From: a virus
Length of the DNA: 37,879 bases
Direction: 5' to 3' (one strand)
IMG/VR virus record: IMGVR_UViG_3300021962_000272
Coordinates: 1 to 37,879 of that record
Shown one piece after another: positions 21,540 through 29,091 of this stretch. The notes beneath the pieces were generated by a model. The model was given only the letters and a program-made list of their open reading frames with translations, did no database searches and had not been told where the DNA came from. The first letter of the stretch is position 1, and every line of letters begins with the position of its first letter. The translations under genes and the position numbers were made by a program.

Positions 21540-21616
21540 TGGTGAACTCTCTGAGATTCGAACTCAGGACCTTCGAGTTAAAAGCTCGCTGCTCTAACCA
21601 ACTGAGCTAAGAGTCC
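21540..21616 (-). tRNA. tRNA-Lys (TTT)
   Basis: 77 nt, acceptor GGACTCT/AGAGTTC, anticodon loop CTTTTAA, T loop TTCGAAT, A73, encoded CCA. Its first base directly follows the stop codon of the lipoprotein gene. Confidence 0.94.
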
Positions 21617-21892
21617 TTAGCGGCAGACTCGTTCTCGACGAATGCCATACGGCGTATGACGTTCTACGATCGCACAACGATGCGCAGGCGCACGATACAC
21701 ATACGGATTGTATGCGGGTCGTGGAGCATAGTAGGGACGCGACTCGTAGTATGGTCGCGGAGCAACATAGACTGGAGCAGGAGTCTGGAGATCGATCACG
21801 GGATACGGACGACGATAACCAGTATCATACACAGTCGCGTTGCAGCCTGCGAGACCAAGCGCGAGAACTGAGACTGCCATAATTCGTTTCAT
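21617..21892 (-). CDS. small lipoprotein
   Basis: 91 aa from the ATG at 21892, preceded by GGAG and in an ATGA overlap with the upstream stop. Signal peptide MKRIMAVSVLALGLAGC with lipobox LAGC (Cys 17), so it should be lipidated and attached to a membrane. The mature part is a Pro/Tyr-rich repeat-like region (PRPYYESRPYYAPRPAYN) followed by a basic tail. Tyr/Pro-rich lipoproteins occur on bacterial and phage-modified envelopes; function unknown. Confidence 0.7.
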   Translation of the reverse strand: MKRIMAVSVLALGLAGCNATVYDTGYRRPYPVIDLQTPAPVYVAPRPYYESRPYYAPRPAYNPYVYRAPAHRCAIVERHTPYGIRRERVCR

Positions 21893-22224
21893 GCTACACT
21901 CCAATCATATTCGTCGAAGGTGCAGACGGATTCATTTCCGTCATATTCTTCGATACGATATTTAGTCCCGTCAGGAAGATCTCTGATGCGTAAATCAGAA
22001 AATCTTGTGTTTGCTTCTTCACCGAGTTCTTCTACAACTTGCACAAGGAAAGGATCATCACGACGAATGTCATCGTCAGAAAATCTCTTGCCAGTTTCGT
22101 CAAGAACATAGTGATATCCATGCTCTGAAGCAATGGTATAGCCCTTGAGTTCTGCATAGCGTCTCATCGCTGCAGCAGAAAGCCCAAAGCCACCGAAGCA
22201 TGCGCTGTAAACAACCTTAGTCAT
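21889..22224 (-). CDS. conserved phage protein
   Basis: 111 aa from the ATG at 22224. The N-terminal KVVYSACFGGFGLSAAAMRRY is a motif widespread in small phage proteins of unknown function; the centre holds RRDDPFLVQVVEELGEEAN and the end is acidic. Its ATG overlaps the last base of the preceding 49-codon gene. Confidence 0.7.
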   Translation of the reverse strand: MTKVVYSACFGGFGLSAAAMRRYAELKGYTIASEHGYHYVLDETGKRFSDDDIRRDDPFLVQVVEELGEEANTRFSDLRIRDLPDGTKYRIEEYDGNESVCTFDEYDWSVA

Positions 22225-22373
22225 CACTGTAACTCCGCTTCATGAACATCAAAGCCCCAATCGGAGCGTCCAACATAAGCCACGCCAGCAGCTTCAGCTG
22301 CTTCACGAGTGTGATATACGCCTACGAACTCCCATGAGTCCCGCCAGAAGGCGATCACTGTATATACTACCAT
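22224..22373 (-). CDS. tiny conserved-looking protein, start uncertain
   Basis: 49 aa (MVVYTVIAFWRDSWEFVGVY...), joined to the next gene by TGATG. A GGAG lies 7 nt before the ATG at 22373. However, the promoter at 22364-22392 has its -10 box downstream of this ATG, so a transcript from it would only allow a GTG at 22358 or would not express this frame; readthrough from upstream would allow the ATG. No family recognised. Confidence 0.5.
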   Translation of the reverse strand: MVVYTVIAFWRDSWEFVGVYHTREAAEAAGVAYVGRSDWGFDVHEAELQ

Positions 22374-22392
22374 GATTCGGCTCCATTGTCAA
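22364..22392 (-). promoter_or_regulatory. sigma70-type promoter
   Basis: Minus strand TTGACA, 17 bp, TAGTAT, immediately downstream of tRNA-Arg. Probably drives the small genes and the lipoprotein toward tRNA-Lys. Confidence 0.65.
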
Positions 22393-22393
22393 G

Positions 22394-22470
22394 TGGCGAT
22401 CGCGGATGGATTCGAACCATCGACCCTCAGATTAGAAGTCTGATGCTCTATCCAGCTGAGCTACGCGACC
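22394..22470 (-). tRNA. tRNA-Arg (TCT)
   Basis: 77 nt, acceptor GGTCGCG/CGCGATC, anticodon loop CTTCTAA on TCAGA/TCTGA, encoded CCA. Reads AGA/AGG, rare codons in many alphaproteobacteria. Confidence 0.95.
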
Positions 22471-22546
22471 TTTCCGCTTATATAGCTTGCGCGAACGAAC
22501 TACACGCAAACGAAACTTAGATTGGCGCACTTCACGCGCCATTGGA

Positions 22547-22735
22547 TTACGTTTTGACGCGGATAAGTTTACCGCAGAGTTCCCAGTCATAAGTCTTCTC
22601 CTTGGTCTTTCGATCCCTGACGAAATCCATCTTGTATCCAGTGAAGTCTTCGAGATACTTCACCGCCAGCTTGATGTCGTCGAACTCTTTCATTCCAGTG
22701 TTCTTATTCAGATATGGTTTGGCGATATACTTCAT
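22547..22735 (-). CDS. small hypothetical protein
   Basis: 62 aa (KYLEDFTGYKMDFVRDRK in the middle), ATG in an ATGA overlap with the stop of the GP88-like gene. Alpha/beta, charged; no family recognised. Confidence 0.6.
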   Translation of the reverse strand: MKYIAKPYLNKNTGMKEFDDIKLAVKYLEDFTGYKMDFVRDRKTKEKTYDWELCGKLIRVKT

Positions 22736-23373
22736 GCTGCGAGTTCCTTCACCAGTTTACCCATACGACGACCGTGCGCAGGATACGCAACGACCGCAAC
22801 TTCCTTGCTCCAGCACGCACGGCAGTCACCGCACTTGCCAGAACGCTCATACGCATCACAGACCTTGCTCGCCTTCGTTTCCGAGTCAGCGAACGGGATC
22901 ACAGTCGAACCGTGATCATTGTCGAACTCACCGACCATAGAATCGGAAGAGTAACGAACAGCAACGTTCGGGAGCGACTTCATACGCTCGAGAACCGCAC
23001 GGATGCGCGCGATCTTGTAGGACTTCGTCGGCAACCAGTGACGAACATGCGGAGTCTTCTGCATGACCAGAAAGATCTTGAACGCAAGAGCGGGATGATA
23101 TACGTCACCCGAATCGAACCAGCGGAAGAACTTCTGGCGCTTCAACTCAGCAACCATATCATCGACCCACTCAGCCCGCTTCCAGTCCTCACGATTGTGC
23201 TCACGGACTTTGATCGCGTCAGGCATCATGTAGAAACCCTCAGCTGCGTAGCAACCAGCGCAGACGTCCACGGGGAGCTTTGTCGCAGGATCAATAGACC
23301 CAGGACACGTCTTGCGAGCTTGCAACGACCACGACTTAGCAGGCATTTTAGAAGCCTTGGACAACTTGATCAT
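22732..23373 (-). CDS. GP88-like phage protein
   Basis: 213 aa from the ATG at 23373, preceded by AAGGAAG. The sequence follows the phage GP88 domain family: KMPAKSWSLQARKTCPGS, the Cys pair VDVCAGCYAAEGFY, RREDWKR-type helix, FFRWFDSGDVY, HWLPTKS and PNVAVRYSSDS, with a further C-x2-C-x2-C-like group near the end (SGKCGDCRACW). The Cys clusters suggest metal or Fe-S binding. Function unknown. Served by its own promoter at 23400-23428. Confidence 0.75.
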   Translation of the reverse strand: MIKLSKASKMPAKSWSLQARKTCPGSIDPATKLPVDVCAGCYAAEGFYMMPDAIKVREHNREDWKRAEWVDDMVAELKRQKFFRWFDSGDVYHPALAFKIFLVMQKTPHVRHWLPTKSYKIARIRAVLERMKSLPNVAVRYSSDSMVGEFDNDHGSTVIPFADSETKASKVCDAYERSGKCGDCRACWSKEVAVVAYPAHGRRMGKLVKELAA

Positions 23374-23399
23374 CACGAACTTCCTTTCATCTTGGCTTA

Positions 23400-23428
23400 A
23401 TGATAACACAGGGAGCGGGGATTGACAA
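23400..23428 (-). promoter_or_regulatory. sigma70-type promoter inside a hairpin
   Basis: Minus strand TTGTCA, 17 bp, TATCAT. The -35 lies in the loop of an 8-bp ACACAGGG/CCCTGTGT inverted repeat (23406-23439), next to the stop of the upstream gene. Confidence 0.65.
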
Positions 23429-23457
23429 GCCCCCTGTGTCACTGTTAAACCAAGCTC

Positions 23458-24033
23458 TTACTCAGAATAAGACTCTTTGAACAGATACGCAGGTGCGTTC
23501 GCGCGAAGAGCAGCGCGTTCCTCACGACGAGCTTCCTCAAGCTCTGCTTCACGTTCCATTCGCTCAAACTCAGCGCGAACAGACTTCTGCTCGTCGGTCA
23601 GCTTGCGCTTGGTGACGGGATGAACGTCCTGATTCACCTTCGCGTGAACAGCTTTCATCGTAGCGAGATTCTTCGCTTTGACTTCCGCATCAGTCTTCTT
23701 CGACGGTGCTTTGTTCTTAGCAACGATCGCAGCAACTTCCTTCGAGATCGTCTTCGCGGTCACGGTCTTAGTGCGAGCGCGAGATGCTTTGCGGGGAGCA
23801 GCGACCGCAACGTCGGGGAGAGAACCCTGAAGTTGATACGCAGTCACAGCTTTACCACCATCGCGAATCGGTTCGAGAACGATACCAGCTTTGCGAGCGA
23901 CGAACAACGCACGACGAGTGCGACGAGCGAGAGCAGCGTCACCCGCATCAGCGCGGATGATATCGGTCAGCTGAGAAACAGTGAACTTGTTCTTACCAGC
24001 TTTGAGAGCAGAGATAACATACTGAACTTTCAT
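23458..24033 (-). CDS. basic DNA-binding-like protein
   Basis: 191 aa from the ATG at 24033 (AAAGGAAG upstream). Residues 1-75 look like a winged-helix fold (KVQYVISALKAGKNKFTVS, LARRTRRALFVARKAGI, AVTAYQL); then an Ala/Lys-rich linker (RKASRARTKTVTAKTISK) similar to histone-like tails and a charged coiled-coil C-terminus (EREAELEEARREERAA). Probably binds DNA; no named family. Own promoter at 24059-24087. Confidence 0.65.
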   Translation of the reverse strand: MKVQYVISALKAGKNKFTVSQLTDIIRADAGDAALARRTRRALFVARKAGIVLEPIRDGGKAVTAYQLQGSLPDVAVAAPRKASRARTKTVTAKTISKEVAAIVAKNKAPSKKTDAEVKAKNLATMKAVHAKVNQDVHPVTKRKLTDEQKSVRAEFERMEREAELEEARREERAALRANAPAYLFKESYSE

Positions 24034-24058
24034 GTGACTTCCTTTCACTTACATAATC

Positions 24059-24087
24059 ATCATAGCTGACGAGCAGCTGATTGTCAA
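24059..24087 (-). promoter_or_regulatory. sigma70-type promoter
   Basis: Minus strand TTGACA, 17 bp, TATGAT, ending about 25 nt before the ATG at 24033. Its -35 overlaps the stop of the tiny membrane gene. Confidence 0.75.
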
Positions 24088-24188
24088 GCCCGATTGTCAA
24101 GATAGTGGACGACACCGAACCCGATGAGCATAACGACCCAGAGAACCGCGAGAGGTGAGAGGGTGAGAGCGATATCGAGACTGGACAC
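24084..24188 (-). CDS. tiny membrane protein (34 aa)
   Basis: GTG start at 24188 with AAGGAG 9 nt upstream, 34 codons, TGA stop. SPLAVLWVVMLIGFGVVHYL (residues 11-30) is one membrane helix ending in a charged LDNRA. It has its own promoter (24223-24251), which supports it being real. Confidence 0.55.
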   Translation of the reverse strand: MSSLDIALTLSPLAVLWVVMLIGFGVVHYLDNRA

Positions 24189-24222
24189 GGTGACGAACTC
24201 CTTGAACCGAACTTATATTATC

Positions 24223-24251
24223 ATTCTATCACGATAGGGGGCTATTTACAA
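24223..24251 (-). promoter_or_regulatory. sigma70-like promoter inside a hairpin
   Basis: Minus strand TTGTAA, 17 bp, TAGAAT; -35 lies in the loop and spacer in the arm of the GGGGGCT/AGCCCCC hairpin. Confidence 0.55.
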
Positions 24252-24257
24252 GCCCCC
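24237..24257 (-). terminator. GC-rich hairpin overlapping a promoter
   Basis: Perfect 7-bp GGGGGCT/AGCCCCC stem with a 7-nt loop, 32 nt after the stop of the 48-aa gene. No U tract follows on the minus strand, so termination would be weak; on the plus side a T7 run lies about 8 nt beyond. Confidence 0.4.
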
Positions 24258-24288
24258 TAAAGCACTTTTTTTGAACTTTTTTGTAACT

Positions 24289-24435
24289 TTATTGGTTACG
24301 TTCCCAAGCGCGAATGAGCGCTTCGTAATTGATATCGTAGGGAAGCCCCAGAGTTTCGAGGGATTTAAGGAACGTAACTTTTTCCGTTACGGTTTCGAGG
24401 GCTTGAAAATCGCGATAAATGGAGGCCAAGTCCAT
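24289..24435 (-). CDS. small hypothetical protein (48 aa)
   Basis: MDLASIYRDFQALETVTEKV... with TAA stop, ATG at 24435 after AAGG. Acidic, two amphipathic helices (SLETLGLPYDINYEALIRAW). It has its own promoter and a leader with strong hairpins; no family recognised. Confidence 0.6.
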   Translation of the reverse strand: MDLASIYRDFQALETVTEKVTFLKSLETLGLPYDINYEALIRAWERNQ

Positions 24436-24459
24436 GAGCTTTACCTTATAGCAGAGGGG

Positions 24460-24481
24460 CCCCTAGCCGGGTGGCTAGGGG
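24460..24481 (-). promoter_or_regulatory. leader hairpin
   Basis: Perfect 9-bp CCCCTAGCC/GGCTAGGGG stem with a 4-nt loop in the 5' leader of the 48-aa gene, between its promoter and its ribosome site, next to an AGGGGCCCCT palindrome. Probably stabilises the mRNA or regulates translation. Confidence 0.4.
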
Positions 24482-24502
24482 AGGGGAGAACCCCATAGTC
24501 TC

Positions 24503-24531
24503 ATAATAAAGGGGAGGGGGATGATTTACAA
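24503..24531 (-). promoter_or_regulatory. sigma70-like promoter inside a terminator hairpin
   Basis: Minus strand TTGTAA (in the hairpin loop), 17 bp, TATTAT (in the U tract). Would drive the 48-aa gene. Confidence 0.55.
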
Positions 24532-24542
24532 GCCCCCTCCCC
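24511..24542 (-). terminator. rho-independent terminator of the radical SAM operon
   Basis: Perfect 10-bp GGGGAGGGGG/CCCCCTCCCC stem with a 12-nt loop, followed on the minus strand by TTTATT, 22 nt after the stop of the radical SAM gene. Confidence 0.7.
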
Positions 24543-24564
24543 GATAAAAACGGCTCCGTAATGA

Positions 24565-25962
24565 TTAGTAGGCTAACTTTAGCAAATCGACGATTTCAGG
24601 GAAGGTCGCTTTCCAGTCGGTTCCGCGAATCTTATCCAGTCCTTCCATGTATCGAACAAATGAGTTCATATGCTGCTTCGCTTGCTCGTCGTCCACCAGA
24701 TCAAAATTGTTCTTCAAATAACCAGCGACGTGCGTCTTATGGAAATGTGGAAGGAAGTTAGACCCATCGTAATCGTTGATCACCTTCTCTTTGATCTTGC
24801 GAGGCAGATATGCCATATCGACAGCTTTAGGTGAACGAAGAATGCGAATGAAATATCTATCGTATCCCATCGGCGCGAACGTTTCATACATTCTCATCGG
24901 AGCATACATCGAGTAGATACCGATGCAAGTCGTGATCGTGTCGATCTTCTTATCCAGACCATAGTCCTTCAGCAAACTCATATTCTTGAGTAGAGTGTCG
25001 AACTTCAGCGGATGACGGATAAGCTCATACTGCGGACCAACGTCATCAGTCGAGATACGCAAAATGATATCCTTGAACTTCGACAGACGCTCAAGAATCT
25101 TTTTATTCATGACGCTGAGATTCGTATCGTATTCGAGAACGATATTCTTAGCGTATCCACCGTCGATCAACTTATCCAAGAACACATCGTGCTGCGGCTG
25201 AAGGAATGGTTCACCACCTGTGATATAGATGTGCTGGAGATGGGGCGCGAGCTCGTCAAGCTGTTTCCACCAACGTGGATCATCGCGCCACTCAGGCATA
25301 TCGGATGAGAACGTATGACCGCCTGTAACCTTAGGCGTTTTGATGATGTTATACTTTTTCAGTCCGCTGTTGAAATATGGAGTGCCGAATACTCTTTCAT
25401 GATCTTCATACCACAGAGTTGAGTAGAGTGGTTCACACATAATGCACTTTGCATTGCATAGATTGCTGAATCGAATATCCAGCGAGATAGGCATAATATC
25501 TTTCATGGATCCAGTGTTTGGATCAATCAACCATTCTGTCGCGTTTTCTGGAATTGCAGAACCAATCATCGGTTGACCACCAACTCGATTGCGCTCTGGA
25601 TTATAGCGATCAGCACCTTCGACGTTTTGATCGAACGTGCGAATCACACGCAATGAAGTAGAACGAACACCCTGACGCTTTGCTGCGTCATCACGATCCC
25701 AGCATACTTTACAAGCGATATGGCGCTCGCCTTTAGCTTGTGCTGCGCGGATCTCTTTATGGAACACTGAGTTCATGGCATCCTTGATAGAATGCGTGAG
25801 AACGTTCATCGTATTACCTTCTTCGTCGAACGCAATACCGTGTGAGTCACCGCCACTAGGGAGCGTATGACCAGTGAAGCAACAGATCTTGAAGTCGCCT
25901 GATGGAAGAATCAGGATCGACGACCAAGGCATAGTGCAGAATGTATCTTTAGTGAAGTTCAT
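24565..25962 (-). CDS. twitch/SPASM-type radical SAM protein
   Basis: 465 aa. The N-terminus has a SPASM/twitch-like motif before the core (FCTMPWSSILILPSGDFKIC with Cys 9, 27, 28, then HIACKVCWDRD with Cys 84 and 87), and the radical SAM core has SNLCNAKCIMCEP (Cys 169, 173, 176) and YITGGEPFLQ. Proteins of this order occur in T4-like marine phages and are related to enzymes that modify peptides or assemble cofactors. It ends an operon with a DUF2061 membrane protein and a PP-loop ATPase, which suggests one pathway. Start overlaps the DUF2061 gene by 14 nt. Substrate unknown. Confidence 0.85.
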   Translation of the reverse strand: MNFTKDTFCTMPWSSILILPSGDFKICCFTGHTLPSGGDSHGIAFDEEGNTMNVLTHSIKDAMNSVFHKEIRAAQAKGERHIACKVCWDRDDAAKRQGVRSTSLRVIRTFDQNVEGADRYNPERNRVGGQPMIGSAIPENATEWLIDPNTGSMKDIMPISLDIRFSNLCNAKCIMCEPLYSTLWYEDHERVFGTPYFNSGLKKYNIIKTPKVTGGHTFSSDMPEWRDDPRWWKQLDELAPHLQHIYITGGEPFLQPQHDVFLDKLIDGGYAKNIVLEYDTNLSVMNKKILERLSKFKDIILRISTDDVGPQYELIRHPLKFDTLLKNMSLLKDYGLDKKIDTITTCIGIYSMYAPMRMYETFAPMGYDRYFIRILRSPKAVDMAYLPRKIKEKVINDYDGSNFLPHFHKTHVAGYLKNNFDLVDDEQAKQHMNSFVRYMEGLDKIRGTDWKATFPEIVDLLKLAY

Positions 25963-26386
25963 GTTTACCCCATTTGATTAGATTCCATGCGCGCTCGTGA
26001 AGGTAATATACTGCGATGTTCAAGAACGTTGCTACAGTTAGAAACGCAAGAGCAGCTTTCCATGATCCAGTCGTCAGGAACGGAATCATGAAGTTATTGA
26101 AAGTGATGATTGCACGCCAAGTAACGGACTTAGAAATAGTGCGAGGATGACCGTCAACAAAGAACAGATTATCTTTCGGTTTACGATTCCACTGAAACCA
26201 GTTCCATATGCGCTCATGTCCCCAGAAAAGAAACATGTTGATCAGCACCGCGAAACTCGCGATAGTGACGCCAGTCATCCATGATCCAGTCACAATGAAT
26301 CCATTCAGGATATGGCTCAGCGTAAAGCAAACGCGAACCGTTAGAGTTTTAGCAACTGACCTTGCATGTGATTCAGAATACATCAT
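25949..26386 (-). CDS. membrane protein with two DUF2061-like repeats
   Basis: 145 aa with a visible internal duplication: residues 10-64 (VAKTLTVRVCFTLSHILNGF...ERIWNWFQW) and 82-140 (ISKSVTWRAIITFNNFMIPF...ERAWNLIKW). Each copy has two hydrophobic segments and ends in the E-R-x-W motif of DUF2061, so four membrane helices in total. DUF2061 proteins are small membrane proteins of unknown function, mainly in alphaproteobacteria. Coupled by overlap to the genes on both sides. Confidence 0.78.
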   Translation of the reverse strand: MMYSESHARSVAKTLTVRVCFTLSHILNGFIVTGSWMTGVTIASFAVLINMFLFWGHERIWNWFQWNRKPKDNLFFVDGHPRTISKSVTWRAIITFNNFMIPFLTTGSWKAALAFLTVATFLNIAVYYLHERAWNLIKWGKHELH

Positions 26387-27510
26387 TCAATCCAATAGTT
26401 CGGGCTATAGTGAGGAGTAATGTTCCTACGGCTAGTAGAGTTTGTTGGATCTACTTTAGCAAAGTAGGCGTTCGTAATATCTATATATCGTTTCGTATCG
26501 TCCAGATTGCTCGTAAGGAACCATTTATCGCGTGCGCTGTATGTAAACGAAGCAGTCTTACCATTACAGAAAATATCGTTAGACCACTTTGGATACAGAA
26601 TGCTCTTGACATATGGATCACGCAAGTGCATATTGAAACGATTAGAGATACCGTTCGGTTGATATCCTCCATCTACGATTGGTTCAAATAAACGAGAATC
26701 GTCACAATGCTTAATGAAGTTATTGAGGACGTGTGCTTGCTTTACTGGTAGTAGAGGAAAGTCTGGAGTCCAATAGAACAGTTCGTCATACCATCCACGA
26801 TAGTAGTTTCGCTGAACATGAGGACCGACACAGTTATCAATGTTATCAGTGAACCTGAAGTAGTGTTTGCCGTTGAAGTTGATAAGCGAAGGTTTCTCTT
26901 TACCCCAAACGAAACACAGCTTCTTTCCTGACGCGATTATGTTCTTATAATCTTCGATCTTTTCGCGGAACAAATTTCTAGCAGGGTTGTTAGGTGAAAA
27001 GTGAAAGTTGACGTTGTATTCGAAGTCTAGCTTCCATGTGTCGAAAAGATCAATGCAGTGCTGACTGATATCAATGATACGAAACTTGAACTCATGTCCA
27101 GCGTCTTGTAGCTTCTTTATATCTGGAAGAACAACGTTCGTGATTTCAGCGTTGTAATGATTCTGATAGTCGCCTGTGGATTCATAGTTCCAAGTTGTGG
27201 CTATTTCATCAATCTTGAGACCAGCGTCAATCCAGGCAAGAAGTAGATTGTGACTATCAGAACCGCCAGAATACCATAATACGACATAATCATACGCATC
27301 GCGGATCTGTCTTGCTCGTTGCTTATACATTTCCCAGAGGTCTGTCTCTGGTTCTTTCTTCCAGTCAATTTTACTGAAGACGTCATTATTGAAATCCCAT
27401 TGAACGGGAATGTTCGTAGCACTAGACCACTCTACTGCTTCAAACTTGCTGTAAGTAGTTCTTTCGCCTACTCTATAGAAACCGAACTTATCAGGACTAA
27501 ACGTGATCAT
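26383..27510 (-). CDS. PP-loop ATP pyrophosphatase-like protein
   Basis: 375 aa. YVVLWYSGGSDSHNLLLAW (76-94) holds the N-type PP-loop SGGSDS, used by asparagine synthetase, QueC and tRNA-thiolation enzymes to adenylate a substrate. A 75-residue N-terminal extension and a 280-residue C-terminal region rich in aromatic residues do not match those families well, so the substrate is open. Together with the radical SAM and membrane genes downstream it looks like part of a small biosynthetic or modification system. Confidence 0.75.
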   Translation of the reverse strand: MITFSPDKFGFYRVGERTTYSKFEAVEWSSATNIPVQWDFNNDVFSKIDWKKEPETDLWEMYKQRARQIRDAYDYVVLWYSGGSDSHNLLLAWIDAGLKIDEIATTWNYESTGDYQNHYNAEITNVVLPDIKKLQDAGHEFKFRIIDISQHCIDLFDTWKLDFEYNVNFHFSPNNPARNLFREKIEDYKNIIASGKKLCFVWGKEKPSLINFNGKHYFRFTDNIDNCVGPHVQRNYYRGWYDELFYWTPDFPLLPVKQAHVLNNFIKHCDDSRLFEPIVDGGYQPNGISNRFNMHLRDPYVKSILYPKWSNDIFCNGKTASFTYSARDKWFLTSNLDDTKRYIDITNAYFAKVDPTNSTSRRNITPHYSPNYWIE

Positions 27511-27516
27511 AGATTA

Positions 27517-27593
27517 TGGTGCCCACAGTCAGATTCGAACTGACACTTTGGAGATTTTAAGTCTCATGCCTCTGCCTGTTGGGCTATGTGGGC
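27517..27593 (-). tRNA. tRNA-Leu (TAA) with short variable loop
   Basis: 77 nt, acceptor GCCCACA/TGTGGGC, anticodon loop CTTAAAA, Leu-type D arm (GCC/GGC with loop CAACAGGCAGA), A73, encoded CCA, but only a 5-nt variable loop AAAGT. Related to the other Leu tRNA at 18717. Confidence 0.86.
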
Positions 27594-27712
27594 TAACAAA
27601 TGAAACTCATTGTTATATAGTTCAAAAAAATAGCTGGACCGAATGCCCACCAGAGCAACAGTCCAGCTATTAGATAAAGTAGAGCCGCAATTATGTATGC
27701 GGCTCTGATCAT
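27593..27712 (-). CDS. tiny membrane protein downstream of the porin
   Basis: 39 aa (MIRAAYIIAALLYLIAGLLL at the N-terminus), almost wholly hydrophobic, one or two membrane segments. Its ATG shares the A of the porin stop (TGATG), so it would be translated by coupling. The stop is TAG, whose last base is the first base of tRNA-Leu. The region also forms two hairpins that look like a terminator, so expression may be limited. Confidence 0.5.
   Translation of the reverse strand: MIRAAYIIAALLYLIAGLLLWWAFGPAIFLNYITMSFIC
27624..27670 (-). terminator. rho-independent terminator after the porin
   Basis: Perfect 10-bp ATAGCTGGAC/GTCCAGCTAT stem with a T run on the minus strand. A second 9-bp hairpin AGAGCCGCA/TGCGGCTCT (27681-27706) lies just before it. 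Confidence 0.65.
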
Positions 27713-29082
27713 CAGAAGCGACGTTCTGCGCGGAGACGCATCGTCCAGTTGTTATCTGTTTCGCTCTTAACAATGTTTGTTGAAGAAGCGAGAGTATAAC
27801 GAACGTCCTGCTTTACGCTTGAGTAGATACCTTCAACACCAAGCTCGAAGTTTGGTGTAGGAATCCAGGCGAAGTTTGAACCAACTGACCAAACAGTCGA
27901 ATCACCAAAGCCCTTCTTACCATCCCACACCAGAGCCTTAGCTGATTCTGGAGCAGTTGTCTGACCGTATGAACCAAATGCATTGATACGATACTTGTCA
28001 GTCAACCAGTGCTGATAAAGAGCAGCAGCGTTCCATGACGTTACTGTTTCAAGACCAGTTGAGTAAGCAACGATTGAAGGATTGTTCATAACCCAACCGT
28101 TGACTTCACGACGCCAGTTAGCCATCTTGTTAGATGTATAAGCTGTAGTGTATTCAGTCATACCGTCAGCATAAGCACCTGTCAACCAAAGAGCATTGCT
28201 CTTATGACCAGTGAATGGTGTATTGATCTTTACACCAGCGCCAGCTGCCCAAACGTTCGTCGACTCGTTATAAGCTGCACCAGTTGCATCAACAACCTGT
28301 GCTTGACGACCAGCACCCATAACCTGAACCTGACCCCAAGGCTGATCCCAACGGATATTACCTACGAGATTGATGTTCTTTTCATTCTGGGGAGCATAAT
28401 AAGCAGCAGAAGCATTGACTGCATCAACTGGAGCAATGGCTGTATCAGTAGCATCCTGAATAGCAACCGTTGCGCTCAGACCACCACCGAGGATAGCTGT
28501 ATAAGCAAGCTGCTTAGGATTGATAATGAATGACGACCAATGTTGAGCCGCATAGATTGCGGAAGGCATGAACGAGAAGTTATCACGAGCAGCACCAGCT
28601 GTTACGCCAGCGAAGCGAATGAAAGCATACTCGATAACAGGCGTTGTATCAGTTCCTGACTGAGTAGCGCCAGTTGGTTGTGCTACGTCAGCAAGAGCGC
28701 CTGAACGACGACCGAAACGAATACCCATAGCACTTTGAACAGTGCCGTAATCTGTTGGTGTGCGAGCATCGAGTTCGATACGAGCACGTGTTTCCCAACC
28801 GACTGTATTCTGACCAGCAGCTGCCTTATCAACAGCGCGAGCACCAGCAGTTACCTTATAGGAATCACCGGCAGGAACGAACGCTACGTCTTGACGCAGC
28901 ATACCACCTACCTTCAGGCAGGAATCTGTTCCTGGAATATAAAAGAAACCGCGACCATAAGCATCACAAACCTTTACATAGTTTGCTGGTGCTTGCGGCT
29001 GCGCCTTTCCTGAAGGCAGATCGACGGCACCAGCGAGACTGGTAGTCGCCAGAAGTGCCAACGCAGAGAGTGTATATTTCAT
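27712..29082 (-). CDS. Rhizobiales-type outer-membrane porin (Porin_2)
   Basis: 456 aa. Signal peptide MKYTLSALALLATTSLAGA followed by VDLPSGKAQ, then VKVCDAYGRGFFYIPGTDSC, which is the N-terminal hallmark of alphaproteobacterial Porin_2 (Brucella Omp2-like) proteins with its conserved Cys pair, and a barrel ending in MRLRAERRF with the terminal Phe needed for outer-membrane assembly. Length is in the family range. Strong AAGGAG before the ATG. Such porins are host genes; a complete, well-preserved copy in a phage suggests selection, for example receptor masking, envelope permeability or nutrient uptake. Preceded by tRNA-Gly and a strong promoter at 29282. Confidence 0.9.
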   Translation of the reverse strand: MKYTLSALALLATTSLAGAVDLPSGKAQPQAPANYVKVCDAYGRGFFYIPGTDSCLKVGGMLRQDVAFVPAGDSYKVTAGARAVDKAAAGQNTVGWETRARIELDARTPTDYGTVQSAMGIRFGRRSGALADVAQPTGATQSGTDTTPVIEYAFIRFAGVTAGAARDNFSFMPSAIYAAQHWSSFIINPKQLAYTAILGGGLSATVAIQDATDTAIAPVDAVNASAAYYAPQNEKNINLVGNIRWDQPWGQVQVMGAGRQAQVVDATGAAYNESTNVWAAGAGVKINTPFTGHKSNALWLTGAYADGMTEYTTAYTSNKMANWRREVNGWVMNNPSIVAYSTGLETVTSWNAAALYQHWLTDKYRINAFGSYGQTTAPESAKALVWDGKKGFGDSTVWSVGSNFAWIPTPNFELGVEGIYSSVKQDVRYTLASSTNIVKSETDNNWTMRLRAERRF

Positions 29083-29091
29083 TTTTACTCC

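Noticed and set aside
28167-28195. TTGACA-17-TATGAC inside the porin gene as a promoter
   Set aside because: The -10 box is weak, the following gene is the tiny membrane frame with a terminator, and no unit would need it.
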